DNA of 52,454 bases from DATFXM01 sp035315885 (lineage in GTDB: Bacteria; Acidobacteriota; Blastocatellia; UBA7656): contig DATFXM010000149.1 in assembly GCA_035315885.1 (NCBI GenBank), forward strand, positions 1 to 52,454, given 5' to 3'. The translations under genes and the position numbers were made by a program. Positions 1-8,166 of this stretch are shown one piece after another (position 1 is the first letter of the stretch; every line of letters starts with the position of its first letter). Below the pieces are notes generated by a model. That model was not told the origin of the DNA and did not search any database. It saw only the letters and a program-made list of their open reading frames with translations.

Positions 1-383
1 TGCCAGGGACACGTCAGTCGTCTGGCAATAACAAAGAGCACAATCAATGCGCCCAATTTGAATGCAAACAGCGCGAAGTTTACAGTCAGGAGGCTCACGC
101 CGAACAACTTCATCAGCGCGGCGTTAAGCCAGAGCACTCCCGGAGTGTAGTTGTACAGAAAGTCTCTGTAGGGCACTTCGCCGTTCAGCACGCGTTCGGC
201 TGGCGAGATGTCGTAGCCCAGAATCGGGAGGCCGAGTCCTCGCCTCACAAAAAGGCCACAGCACAGACCCGCCAACAACACCGCAACAACAAATGGAACA
301 ATGTCGAAGAGCAGGTTCTGCCTCGCTGGTTGCGCGACATCAGGTGGATCAGACGATGGATTGTCAGAAGCAGAGTTCAACAT
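1..383 (-). CDS. GT-C/GT39-like membrane protein, N-terminal part (3' end outside window)
   Basis: Only the first 127 codons lie in the window; the reading frame is open to base 1. Reading from the ATG at 383, it has a short polar N-terminus, a first membrane span near residues 27-46, then the motif PAERVLNGEVPYRDF (61-75) and YTPG (79-82), followed by further hydrophobic segments. The same PAERVLxGEVPYRDF stretch occurs in the 600-residue protein at 6114-7916, so the two are paralogues. Polytopic proteins of this kind are annotated as GT39/ArnT-like glycosyltransferases, which move a sugar from a polyprenyl-phosphate carrier on the outer face of the inner membrane; that activity is inferred here. 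The ATG follows the stop of the upstream gene after one base (TGAcATG), so translation is probably coupled. Confidence 0.75.
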   Translation of the reverse strand, partial: MLNSASDNPSSDPPDVAQPARQNLLFDIVPFVVAVLLAGLCCGLFVRRGLGLPILGYDISPAERVLNGEVPYRDFLYNYTPGVLWLNAALMKLFGVSLLTVNFALFAFKLGALIVLFVIARRLTCPW

Positions 384-384
384 G

Positions 385-1947
385 TCAAAGCCCGGGTTTG
401 CGGATGTAGACATCACTGGGAGTGTACCGATCGAACTTGTCGTAGTGCTCGTCGACCCATTTCTCCAAAAGCTCTTGCGAAGCCACCGTCTTGAGTCTCG
501 ACAGTGCCACGAGCCTGGGCCGCTCGGCTTCGATCGCGTCCACCAGAGCCGTCAAATCGATGCCACGTCGTGCCGACTCAAACCGATCGATTCCCTGATT
601 CAGAAAAGTGTACGGGTTCACATTGGGTCTTTTGAGCAGCACCAGCAGTTCCACCGAACCGTGTACATATACTTTGTCGTTGCCGCTCAACACCTCCGAC
701 AAGACGCTCATTTGCTTTTCCTGATCTTGCAGCGTGAACCCCGCCGGAACGTGATAGCCAATGCCGCGACCCAATGCGATGATCATCAACGCCGACAGCA
801 CCATTCCGCACATAACCTGATCCAATTTGAATCCGGCGCTTCGGCGCGCAAACAGTCTGTCACAACAGAAGCGGATCGAGCCAACAAGCGCCCAGGAAGC
901 CAGGATCGCAACAAACGGGATAAATGGTATCAGGTCAGGCCCACCCTGCATGTTCAAAATGCAAAAAGCGAAATAGATCAACGGAGGAATCGCGAGCGCG
1001 TCTTTGAATGGCAAATCGTCGCCCCCGCGTTTCATTCGGGTATAGACTCTGGTTCCGATATAAACGACGAGCCCTACCGCGGCTGTGAGCCAGATGTAGG
1101 TATCGGCGCCATAGACTCTGGAAATCACCGTCCACATATGATGGAGTGCGCGAAGCGGCGTGCGTTGAGTCTCAGGACGAAACACGCTGTAGTTGAAGGT
1201 GATCGTCCATGCCCATAAGTCTCCAAGCGCGCCACGAGCGTAAAAGTAGCCGAGCACCACCAAAAGTGGGATTGCCGCGCCCGATACAACCTTCAGCGCT
1301 GCCCCATCCTTCCATCGCCTCAGGTAGTTTGAAAAGATCAGCACCGCCACTCCCAAAAACATCAGGCCCGGCTGCCAGCACAAACACGCAAGCATCGCGC
1401 TGGCGCCAGCCAGCCACGGCCTGTTCACCGCGATGAACAGCAAGGTCAAGACGCCGAAGATGATCATCGGGAGCTTCGGCTGAGTTCCAACAACCATCCA
1501 CTCGGCGAACTTCATGGCAATCAACGGGGCGACTGCCGCGATCAGACCCAATTGCGTGTTGCGAAAGTAGAATCGGGCGATCAGCAGAATCAAGCCGCAC
1601 AAAAGACCGACAAGCAGCGATTGAAACAGCCGGACCGACAAAACGTCGCTTACTCCCGCAAGCCTCCCCACAGCCATCGCGACAGCGCTGAGATACATGC
1701 TTCCGGGCGCCTTAATGTCGATCACGTCGCGATACGGGAGCTGACCCCTCAGAATGCATTGCGCAATGTAGTCGTAGCCGGCGCTGTCACCACCTTCCGG
1801 CTGGCGCGCCGGAGAATACAGCAGCATCACTACCGTCCCGAATATAACGATGGCGATGAAGAACAAGCACACCTGGCGCAGTTGGCCGCGGACTTCGGGC
1901 GTAGCAGAGACGTCAGTCGAATCAATTGTGATCGCTGGGCGGGTCAT
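385..1947 (-). CDS. GT-C/GT39-like polytopic membrane protein
   Basis: A 520-residue protein with about ten to eleven hydrophobic spans and a C-terminal soluble part of about 120 residues. After the first span comes GGDSAGYDY (52-60), with an acidic residue in the first extracytoplasmic loop as in GT-C enzymes, then PYRD (71-74) and KAPG (79-82). A later GGPDLIPFIPF motif is matched by GGVDLIPLLPF in the gene upstream, so these two form one sub-family. The acceptor and sugar cannot be read from the sequence. The ATG lies inside the last 26 bases of the upstream gene and the next gene starts one base after this stop, giving a coupled three-gene unit. Probable role: assembly or decoration of a cell-surface glycan. 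Confidence 0.72.
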   Translation of the reverse strand: MTRPAITIDSTDVSATPEVRGQLRQVCLFFIAIVIFGTVVMLLYSPARQPEGGDSAGYDYIAQCILRGQLPYRDVIDIKAPGSMYLSAVAMAVGRLAGVSDVLSVRLFQSLLVGLLCGLILLIARFYFRNTQLGLIAAVAPLIAMKFAEWMVVGTQPKLPMIIFGVLTLLFIAVNRPWLAGASAMLACLCWQPGLMFLGVAVLIFSNYLRRWKDGAALKVVSGAAIPLLVVLGYFYARGALGDLWAWTITFNYSVFRPETQRTPLRALHHMWTVISRVYGADTYIWLTAAVGLVVYIGTRVYTRMKRGGDDLPFKDALAIPPLIYFAFCILNMQGGPDLIPFIPFVAILASWALVGSIRFCCDRLFARRSAGFKLDQVMCGMVLSALMIIALGRGIGYHVPAGFTLQDQEKQMSVLSEVLSGNDKVYVHGSVELLVLLKRPNVNPYTFLNQGIDRFESARRGIDLTALVDAIEAERPRLVALSRLKTVASQELLEKWVDEHYDKFDRYTPSDVYIRKPGL

Positions 1948-3535
1948 TTATCTTTCGAACGTAGTAAGTGAAGATCTTGCCCTTTTCTTCCTCGTAATCA
2001 GTCTGGACCCAGTTAATGAACTCTTCTTTATGATCCAGTGTCTTTAACCGTTCGAGGGCGACGATCTTCGGGCGCTTGCTCTTCAACCGCGAAAACCATC
2101 CTTCGAATCCGCCGGGCTCGACTTTATCAAGATAGGTGTCTTTGCCGCGATCCAGGAAGAAATGTTTATCTGCATTTGTACGGCCGGACAGGACAAGTAT
2201 CTCGGCAAGCCCGTGAACAAAGATTTGATCCCCGGGCTCGAGCAACGAAGTAATTTGCGCGACTTCAGCTTCCTGGTCCTGAAGCGTTGGAAACCAGACT
2301 CGCAGCCAGATGACGTCTCCGATGCTGAAAACAATTACAAGAGCTAGCGCAATCGCGAATCCGAATTGCTGAACCGCGAACTGCGGGACTTTCAGACGGG
2401 CGCGATTCGCGAGGTTCGCGATCAGACCCACGAGCGAGATGATCGCGACCGCTGCGAACATCGAAACAAACGGCAACAGAGGGATCAGGTCAACTCCCCC
2501 CTGGATGTTGATCGTGCAGAACGCAAAATAGATGAGCGCCGCCAGGATGATCGAGTGGTCCGGCGCGGCATCGAGCAACCGGCGTGTGCCGCTCCTGAAT
2601 GCCTCTCGTAACTGGCTCCAGCCGACGACGAGGAGCCCGAATACGCTTGCGAGAAAATAAATCCGCTCCCGCCGGTAGGGAGTTCTCATCAGCCGATCAA
2701 ATCGATCGACAATGCCCTCAACGGTGCGCAATCCTCGCGGCGCATCAATCGTGAGGTTGTAGTCGATGTTCCACCAGTAAAGCTCTCGCAACGCGCCTTC
2801 GATCCAGAAGTAGCCGATAAAGATCGCCAGCGGGAGGGCCGCGCCCGCAATTACCTTCAACGCTTTCAGATCTCGCCAACGAGTCAGGTAGTGAGAAAAC
2901 GACAACGCAGCGACTCCCGCAAAGAGCAGCCCCGGCTGCCAGCTCAACGCGGAGAGCATGCCGTATAAACCCGCGAGAAATGGGCGGTCCCGTCTAAGTG
3001 ACCACAAGGTCATCAGACCAAACAGAATCATCGGCGTCTTGGGTTGCACGCCGCCACAGTTCGCGTCGCCAAACAGATCGACCGCCATCATGATTGCTGC
3101 CGCGAGCACCGCGATTCGCCGGCTCTTGAAGTAATCCAGCGCGACCACAAAAGTGAACGCGACTACGAGATCGGCCAGTGCTAGATAGACCAATCTGATA
3201 GCAAAGATCTCGCGCAGCCCCACGAGCTTCCCCGCGAGAATCGCCAGCGCGCCGATATAGGCGGAAAGCGGGGCCTTGATGTTAACCACATCGACGTATG
3301 GGATTCCGCCTCGGGCGATAACCTGGGCGAAGTAGTCCCAGTTGGCGCGATCGACGATGCTAGGCTGCTTCCAAAATCTGTAGGGAAGAAAGGCGAATGT
3401 GCTGGCAACGATCACTAGAACAAAGATGGTTCGGTTATCCAGCGATTGCAACCGGTCAGCGATTCGGGATACCAGCGAGGCAGTTTCTCTGCTTGCGCCG
3501 ATTTGCTGAGATGGAGGGTTGCCGGTCGTCGTCAC
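1922..3535 (-). CDS. GT-C/GT39-like polytopic membrane protein (start uncertain)
   Basis: The frame is open to an ATG at 3679, but residues upstream of 3535 are encoded by dispersed repeat DNA (the GTCCCCGC-ended element at 3635-3690 and GAGTTCTGAG-like sequence), so they are unlikely to be protein. I place the start at the GTG at 3535, giving 537 residues, although no good Shine-Dalgarno sequence is visible there. From that start, the first span is near 37-52, followed by PYVD (79-82) and KAPL (87-90), about ten more spans and a soluble C-terminal domain. It shares GGVDLIPLLPF and a C-terminal PGDQIFVHG segment with the next gene. It is the first gene of a coupled trio and is divergent from the sulfatase gene. 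Sugar specificity is unknown. Confidence 0.7.
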   Translation of the reverse strand: MTTTGNPPSQQIGASRETASLVSRIADRLQSLDNRTIFVLVIVASTFAFLPYRFWKQPSIVDRANWDYFAQVIARGGIPYVDVVNIKAPLSAYIGALAILAGKLVGLREIFAIRLVYLALADLVVAFTFVVALDYFKSRRIAVLAAAIMMAVDLFGDANCGGVQPKTPMILFGLMTLWSLRRDRPFLAGLYGMLSALSWQPGLLFAGVAALSFSHYLTRWRDLKALKVIAGAALPLAIFIGYFWIEGALRELYWWNIDYNLTIDAPRGLRTVEGIVDRFDRLMRTPYRRERIYFLASVFGLLVVGWSQLREAFRSGTRRLLDAAPDHSIILAALIYFAFCTINIQGGVDLIPLLPFVSMFAAVAIISLVGLIANLANRARLKVPQFAVQQFGFAIALALVIVFSIGDVIWLRVWFPTLQDQEAEVAQITSLLEPGDQIFVHGLAEILVLSGRTNADKHFFLDRGKDTYLDKVEPGGFEGWFSRLKSKRPKIVALERLKTLDHKEEFINWVQTDYEEEKGKIFTYYVRKINDPPSDHN

Positions 3536-3634
3536 AGGAAAGGAAATACTATAGGAAGTTGCGAGTTCTGAGTAATGAGTTCGGGGTAGTGGGCTCGTGA
3601 AGTGGGTGACGTCCCTCGACTCGGAACGGTTGCT

Positions 3635-3690
3635 GTCCCCGCCATCGGCTGCCAACCAAGCCGACTTAACTAATCGCACGTAGCGGGAAC
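3635..3690. repeat. Short (empty) copy of a GTCCCCGC-ended inverted-repeat element
   Basis: It starts GTCCCCGCCAT and ends with the imperfect complement, ATCGCACGTAGCGGGAAC. The same ends occur at 23894-24044 and, in opposite orientation, at 27939-28093, but those copies carry about 95 extra bases between CCAACC(A/G)A and TAATCGCAC. This 56-bp copy lacks that insert. It lies in the divergent gap between the membrane-protein trio and the sulfatase gene. Confidence 0.65.
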
Positions 3691-3738
3691 AGCGAACTTC
3701 CTATTTCGCGATTTACCGTTTAGTATTCACAGTTCACT

Positions 3739-6039
3739 ATGTCGCGCAGTCCCGCTTCAACCGTAGCCCGCACGGGTTCCATCCCCGACACCACAGGTTC
3801 AACATCAGCTCTTGTCGCTCGAGGGCGTTCGACAATGAGTACCGCTGCGGAGTTCGCCAAAGCGGGCTTCGCAGCAGCGTTGCTTCTGACGCTGATAGAA
3901 GCGGCCGATCTGAATGTGCGGCTCGGCCCAGTCTTCGAAAATTTCACCGAGCGTCTAACCCTGGCAGCTTACTTCAGCATCAACCTCTTTTGGGGATTGG
4001 TTATCGGCTTTGTGACGGGACTCGCCGCGGCCCTGGCCGGCTTAGCAATCTCGAAGCTCGATGGTAGAGCTTCGCGAAGCTCGGCGCCGCCGCGTTGGCG
4101 AACCACCCTTGCGACGGTCGGGGTCGCTGCAGCGGGAGCCGCGTTGCTGGATTTGGTGCCTGAAGTTCACCGCTACGTGCTGGGTTGTATTCGCGAGGCG
4201 GAAAAGATCGCGCTTGCCAGAGTCCTCCTGCGGGCAGAGAACTTCTTTACGTACCTGACCATACTCGCGATTCTTCTGTGTTGCGGTTTGTTGGGGCTCA
4301 TCACGCGTAAACGCCGAAGCGGATCAACACCCGCGGCGATCGGCTGGATGATTCTGCTTGCCTCGGTGATCCTCGCGGCCTACTACGTCGACTCGAGAGT
4401 CGAAGTTCAACAGTACGAATTCTCATTGCATCGTTCGATGTTCCTATTGGGTTTTGCGCTCGCGCTGTCGCTGGTGTCGTCTGCGGGCGCGTTGTTCCGT
4501 CCGGGCACGAGGACATCCACCCGCTGTGCCACGCGATTTAACGCCGCTCCATTGATCTTGGTGACAGTTATTGCGGGCGTGGCGTTCACGATTGTTCATT
4601 TCGACCGCAACCAAAACCTGAAGACTCAGGTCTTTTTTCGCACGGTCGAGACCAAGCAATTTGTGAAACTGATGCAGTGGGCGCTCGACTTCGATCGCGA
4701 TGGATACTCATCGCTGCTCGGGGGCGGCGATTCGGACGACAGGCGCTCTACGATCAATCCGGGACAGCCTGAGATTGCGGATGACGGCGTGGACAATAAC
4801 TGTATCGGCGGTGACATCTCCTCGGAGGAGGTGGACTCGTGGATGCACGGCTTTCAGCAGCTTAACACCGCGCCGAACCCTGACGCTAAGCGCTTCAATG
4901 TGCTTTACGTGTTTATCGACACTGTTCGAGCCGATCATCTAACCGTGTACGGCTACGGTCGCAAGACTACGCCCGCGCTGGAGAAACTTGCTCAACGCTC
5001 TTTTGTGTTCGACAACGCGTTTACGCCGGCTCCTTCGACATACCAGGCGGTACCAAAATTCATGCAGTCATCATACTGGGATGCTCATGTCGAAACGTGG
5101 ACCGAGACGTTGGCTCGCAACGGCTACGACACGATTCTCTTTCCAGCGCGTCGCGCGGCAACTCTCTACCGGCGTATCAAAGATCCGCACCTGATCGGCA
5201 GCACTCGCACCAGCAACATGAAAGAGAGCGTGGATGCCCTCATCCAGACCTTTCAACAACGGACTGCTGCCCGTCCTCTTTGCGCGTATCTGTACACGTT
5301 CGAGCCTCATGCTCCGTACAAGCCGCGCCGCGATTTCAATTTTGGCTCGAAGAGGGCCGACCTGTACGACGGCGAGATAGCTTATTGCGATCATCAGCTT
5401 GGGAGATTGATAGACTGGCTGGACGAAAACGGTCGATTGAAGGATACGATGATCGTGATAATGTCGGATCACGGTGAGTCGCTGGGCGAACGGGATGTTT
5501 ACAAGCACAATGCTCAGCTTTATAACGAGCAAATGCATGTGCCGATGATCGTGTACGTGCCGGGGATGGCGGGAAGGCGAATAAGGGACTACGTCAGCAC
5601 GATCGATCTTGGAAGCACGATCTTGAACACAGTGGGCGTGAGTTGTCCGATGGAGTACGTGGGGGCCAGCCTGGTGCCGCTCATGCGCAACCAGCCGTTC
5701 ACGTTACCGCCGGTATACGGCGAGCACTGGCAGCGGAACGATTCGCCATTCTGGGGGCCGGAGCGGAACGTAGATCCGGAGATCAAGAAGTACATGATAA
5801 TCAGTCAGGACGGTTTTAAGCTGATCACCAGTCTGAACTACAACACATTTGAATTGTTCAACCTCGGTGAAGACCCTTTGGAGTTGCACAATCTCTACGA
5901 TCGAATGCCAGAAAAAGCGGCCGAGTTAAAGATGCTGTTGGGGCGATACATCGATGTGGTAAGCATCAGTCGACCTGCTGATGCAGACGAACAGAGGTTC
6001 TTCAAGGGTCACTCGGATGAAGACTCGGGAGAGAAATGA
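3739..6039 (+). CDS. Membrane-anchored sulfatase/AlkP-superfamily enzyme with a MopE-like metal-binding linker
   Basis: A 766-residue protein. Residues 35-290 contain about six membrane spans. Residues 317-359 are an Asp/Asn-rich stretch with DFDRDGYSS, GDSDD, INPGQPEIADDGVDNNC and GGD, which matches the pattern of the putative metal-binding (MopE) repeat. From 385 on is a sulfatase-family domain: metal ligand D394 in FIDTVRADH, nucleophile region APSTY (S433/T434, no Cys or formylglycine), SDHGE (577-578) and KHNAQLYNEQMH with H590 and H600. A Thr or Ser nucleophile suits a phospho- or sulfo-transferase or hydrolase of the phosphoethanolamine/phosphoglycerol-transferase kind. The catalytic part should face the periplasm. 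An internal ATG at 3835 is an alternative start. It sits among GT39-like genes, which suggests envelope lipid or glycan modification. Confidence 0.8.
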   Translation: MSRSPASTVARTGSIPDTTGSTSALVARGRSTMSTAAEFAKAGFAAALLLTLIEAADLNVRLGPVFENFTERLTLAAYFSINLFWGLVIGFVTGLAAALAGLAISKLDGRASRSSAPPRWRTTLATVGVAAAGAALLDLVPEVHRYVLGCIREAEKIALARVLLRAENFFTYLTILAILLCCGLLGLITRKRRSGSTPAAIGWMILLASVILAAYYVDSRVEVQQYEFSLHRSMFLLGFALALSLVSSAGALFRPGTRTSTRCATRFNAAPLILVTVIAGVAFTIVHFDRNQNLKTQVFFRTVETKQFVKLMQWALDFDRDGYSSLLGGGDSDDRRSTINPGQPEIADDGVDNNCIGGDISSEEVDSWMHGFQQLNTAPNPDAKRFNVLYVFIDTVRADHLTVYGYGRKTTPALEKLAQRSFVFDNAFTPAPSTYQAVPKFMQSSYWDAHVETWTETLARNGYDTILFPARRAATLYRRIKDPHLIGSTRTSNMKESVDALIQTFQQRTAARPLCAYLYTFEPHAPYKPRRDFNFGSKRADLYDGEIAYCDHQLGRLIDWLDENGRLKDTMIVIMSDHGESLGERDVYKHNAQLYNEQMHVPMIVYVPGMAGRRIRDYVSTIDLGSTILNTVGVSCPMEYVGASLVPLMRNQPFTLPPVYGEHWQRNDSPFWGPERNVDPEIKKYMIISQDGFKLITSLNYNTFELFNLGEDPLELHNLYDRMPEKAAELKMLLGRYIDVVSISRPADADEQRFFKGHSDEDSGEK

Positions 6040-6055
6040 GTTTATATAGTTTCTA

Positions 6056-6106
6056 GTTTCTGGTTCGCTGTCCCGTCAGACATCGAGGGGCAGACGAACC
6101 AGAAAC
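6056..6106. terminator. Bidirectional hairpin between convergent genes
   Basis: Perfect 12-base arms GTTTCTGGTTCG (6056-6067) and CGAACCAGAAAC (6095-6106) are extended inward by CTGTCCC against GGGGCAG with one bulge and one wobble pair. It fills the 74-base gap between two convergent genes, so it probably ends transcription from both sides. There is no long T-run. The left flank repeats TTTCTAG/TTTCTGG with a 7-base period, like other hairpins in this window. Confidence 0.6.
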
Positions 6107-6113
6107 CCCCAAC

Positions 6114-7916
6114 TCACTTACTCAAAAATATCAGCTTCCCTGATCGTGCGATCTCGTGAAAGTCGTTCAAGTAATCCAATAAAGGCCCGTATCGCTCGAG
6201 CTTGAGAGCATCCTCGGTAGTCAACACCAGCCTTACGTTGTTCCTCTGCAAGCGCTGCATCGTACTCGCCCGCTCAGCATCATTAGTACCGGCATCGTTC
6301 CAAAGCGTAGCGCCCGTTGGACTGTTTCTCGCAGACAGAAAATAGTAGCTCGTAGCATCAACCGAATGCGCGAAAAAATACTCGCCCTCACCCACTCGAG
6401 CGCGAATCAAGTTTACTGCAGCGTCAACCTCTTCCGCTCGGTCGCGCGGAAGATATATCCCTCGCCCGCGATCGAAATTCAACTCGGTGTCTGCCCTGAA
6501 CACCGGCCATCGTCGAGCTCCAAAAGCAAAATAGTGTGGCAGGATGATTCGACCGCCGAAAATCAAAAGCACAACGAAGGTCGAGATCAGGACCAGACGT
6601 CGCGTCTGGCGCTGGATGCTACCTCCAGCGGACTCATCTTTGTCGGCGGCCCTCATCGGCCAAGTCAGCAGAAAAGTCATCAACAAAAACTGCGGAGTCA
6701 TTGTGCCGATGACCAGCCCTCGCACAGAACGCGGGAAGACCTCGCCAAACGACGCTCCAGCAAACAACAACAGTACCGACAGCACCATCACTGCGTGTTC
6801 GGCGCCTTTAATTTCTGCTGTTCGGCGTCGCAGGTAGACAACAGAACCACCAACGAGCAATGCAGGGGCAAACCAATAGGTCACGTTATCGACCGCCCCC
6901 ATTGGCGCGATTATCGAACTGGCTGCTGCAAGAAAGACGACGACTGCAGTCACCGTTATCGACAATCGCGGCCATCTCCGCATCGCTGCCCAACCGCAAA
7001 CCCAAGCGGCTGCGGCGGCGGCGAGAATCACCGCCGCGTACTTCGGCAACGGATATCCGGTCAGCTTCATCTGGAGATGTTCGCCGGGCCCTCTGACGAA
7101 CACGCGCAACGCCGCACCAAGTGCCTCGTTGGCAATCAGGTAAAAGACCAGGCAAACAATTGGTATCGAAACACCGGCGATCGCCACCAGCGAGACTCTT
7201 GAGATGGATTGGTTGCTTGAGGATCTCTCTCCCTCAGGTTCATCGGGTGCCTGAGCGTCGCGCTTTGCGTTGAGGAGAACTGCAGTTAGTAATGCGACAA
7301 AGCAATAGACCCCTACGTTCTGTTTGAAGAGAGCTACAACTCCCACTGCCAGCCCAGCGAGAAACAACTCCAGTGCCTTCCGCGAGTCCAGCCATCGCAA
7401 CGCACCGAGCACTGAGAGGACGATGAACGGCATCTCGTACTGAATAGGAGCCGCGCGAAACGGTCCGCCGGGAGGCAACCACAACAACGAGAGAGCAACA
7501 GGGATCAGCGCTATGTGAAGCGGCAGTATTTGACGAGCTACGATGAAGACGATCAGGATCGTGAGGACCTTGAAGACCAGAACGCCACGCTGTGCAGTCA
7601 GAAGCGAGGTGCCAAAAATTCTGAAGAGCCCTGCATTCAGTATGAGTATCCCAGGCGTCTGGATCTTGTAGAAATCGCGGTAAGGCACCTCTCCTCTCAA
7701 CACACGCTCTGCAGGAACGAGGTTCGCGCCGATGCCCGTTGGAACGGATTCTTCACGGAAGTAGATCGTTCCGTACAACGCTGCGGTTATGAGCAGGATC
7801 GCCACGACGGTTGCAGATCGAGCGACCCGGCGATTGAGAGAATTGGTTTCCGCCGGCGCGTTGTGAGGCAGGCTGGTTTGGACGGAAGGTCGCTGAGGGC
7901 TGAGGTCGTTCTCCAT
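6114..7916 (-). CDS. GT-C/GT39-like polytopic membrane protein
   Basis: A 600-residue protein with a cytoplasmic N-terminus of about 32 residues, a first span at 33-50, PAERVLRGEVPYRDF (68-82) and QTPG (86-89), then about ten more spans and a soluble C-terminal region of about 130 residues. It is a paralogue of the truncated protein at 1-383 and a more distant one of the two at 385-3535; all four share PY(R/V)D followed by a short (A/T)P motif. Family knowledge suggests a polyprenyl-phosphate-sugar transferase acting on the outer face of the inner membrane; the donor and acceptor are unknown. It is transcribed alone, convergent with the sulfatase gene and divergent from the methyltransferase gene. 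Confidence 0.72.
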   Translation of the reverse strand: MENDLSPQRPSVQTSLPHNAPAETNSLNRRVARSATVVAILLITAALYGTIYFREESVPTGIGANLVPAERVLRGEVPYRDFYKIQTPGILILNAGLFRIFGTSLLTAQRGVLVFKVLTILIVFIVARQILPLHIALIPVALSLLWLPPGGPFRAAPIQYEMPFIVLSVLGALRWLDSRKALELFLAGLAVGVVALFKQNVGVYCFVALLTAVLLNAKRDAQAPDEPEGERSSSNQSISRVSLVAIAGVSIPIVCLVFYLIANEALGAALRVFVRGPGEHLQMKLTGYPLPKYAAVILAAAAAAWVCGWAAMRRWPRLSITVTAVVVFLAAASSIIAPMGAVDNVTYWFAPALLVGGSVVYLRRRTAEIKGAEHAVMVLSVLLLFAGASFGEVFPRSVRGLVIGTMTPQFLLMTFLLTWPMRAADKDESAGGSIQRQTRRLVLISTFVVLLIFGGRIILPHYFAFGARRWPVFRADTELNFDRGRGIYLPRDRAEEVDAAVNLIRARVGEGEYFFAHSVDATSYYFLSARNSPTGATLWNDAGTNDAERASTMQRLQRNNVRLVLTTEDALKLERYGPLLDYLNDFHEIARSGKLIFLSK

Positions 7917-7968
7917 TCAGGCACCCACTTTACGTAAGCCAGGCGATTGGTTCAAGAAGGGAGTAAGC

Positions 7969-8086
7969 GAGGAAGAGTTTCGGGTTTCGGGATCGTTTGC
8001 GGAGAGTCGAGCGAAACAGAGACTCGCCGTCACTGAGAACTCGACGAAACGAACCCGAAACCCTAAACCCGAAACTCCTCCTCGCC
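7969..8086. repeat. Snap-back element with GGGTTTC heptamer arms
   Basis: The left arm GAGTTTCGGGTTTCGGG (7975-7991) is complementary to GAACCCGAAACCCTAAACCC plus GAAACTC on the right (8051-8076). The right arm has one extra 7-base unit. The loop contains further complementary pieces such as AGTCGAGCGAAAC and the facing CTCGACGAAAC. It lies between two divergent genes, so it cannot act only as a terminator. Confidence 0.6.
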
Positions 8087-8166
8087 TGGACTCAGAGGCG
8101 TGCGGATGCGAGCATTAGTGGTCGCACTACATGAGGCCAACATTCTTATCCAAGGGAGAAACAAAA

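Noticed and set aside
301..1218. 305-residue plus-strand frame opposite a GT39-like gene.
   Set aside because: It is antisense to a clear polytopic membrane protein with paralogues, has no ribosome site and is rich in Arg, Gln and His as expected for a shadow frame.
6366..7202. 278-residue plus-strand frame opposite the 600-residue GT39-like gene.
   Set aside because: Shadow of a real gene; hydrophilic low-complexity composition and no motif.
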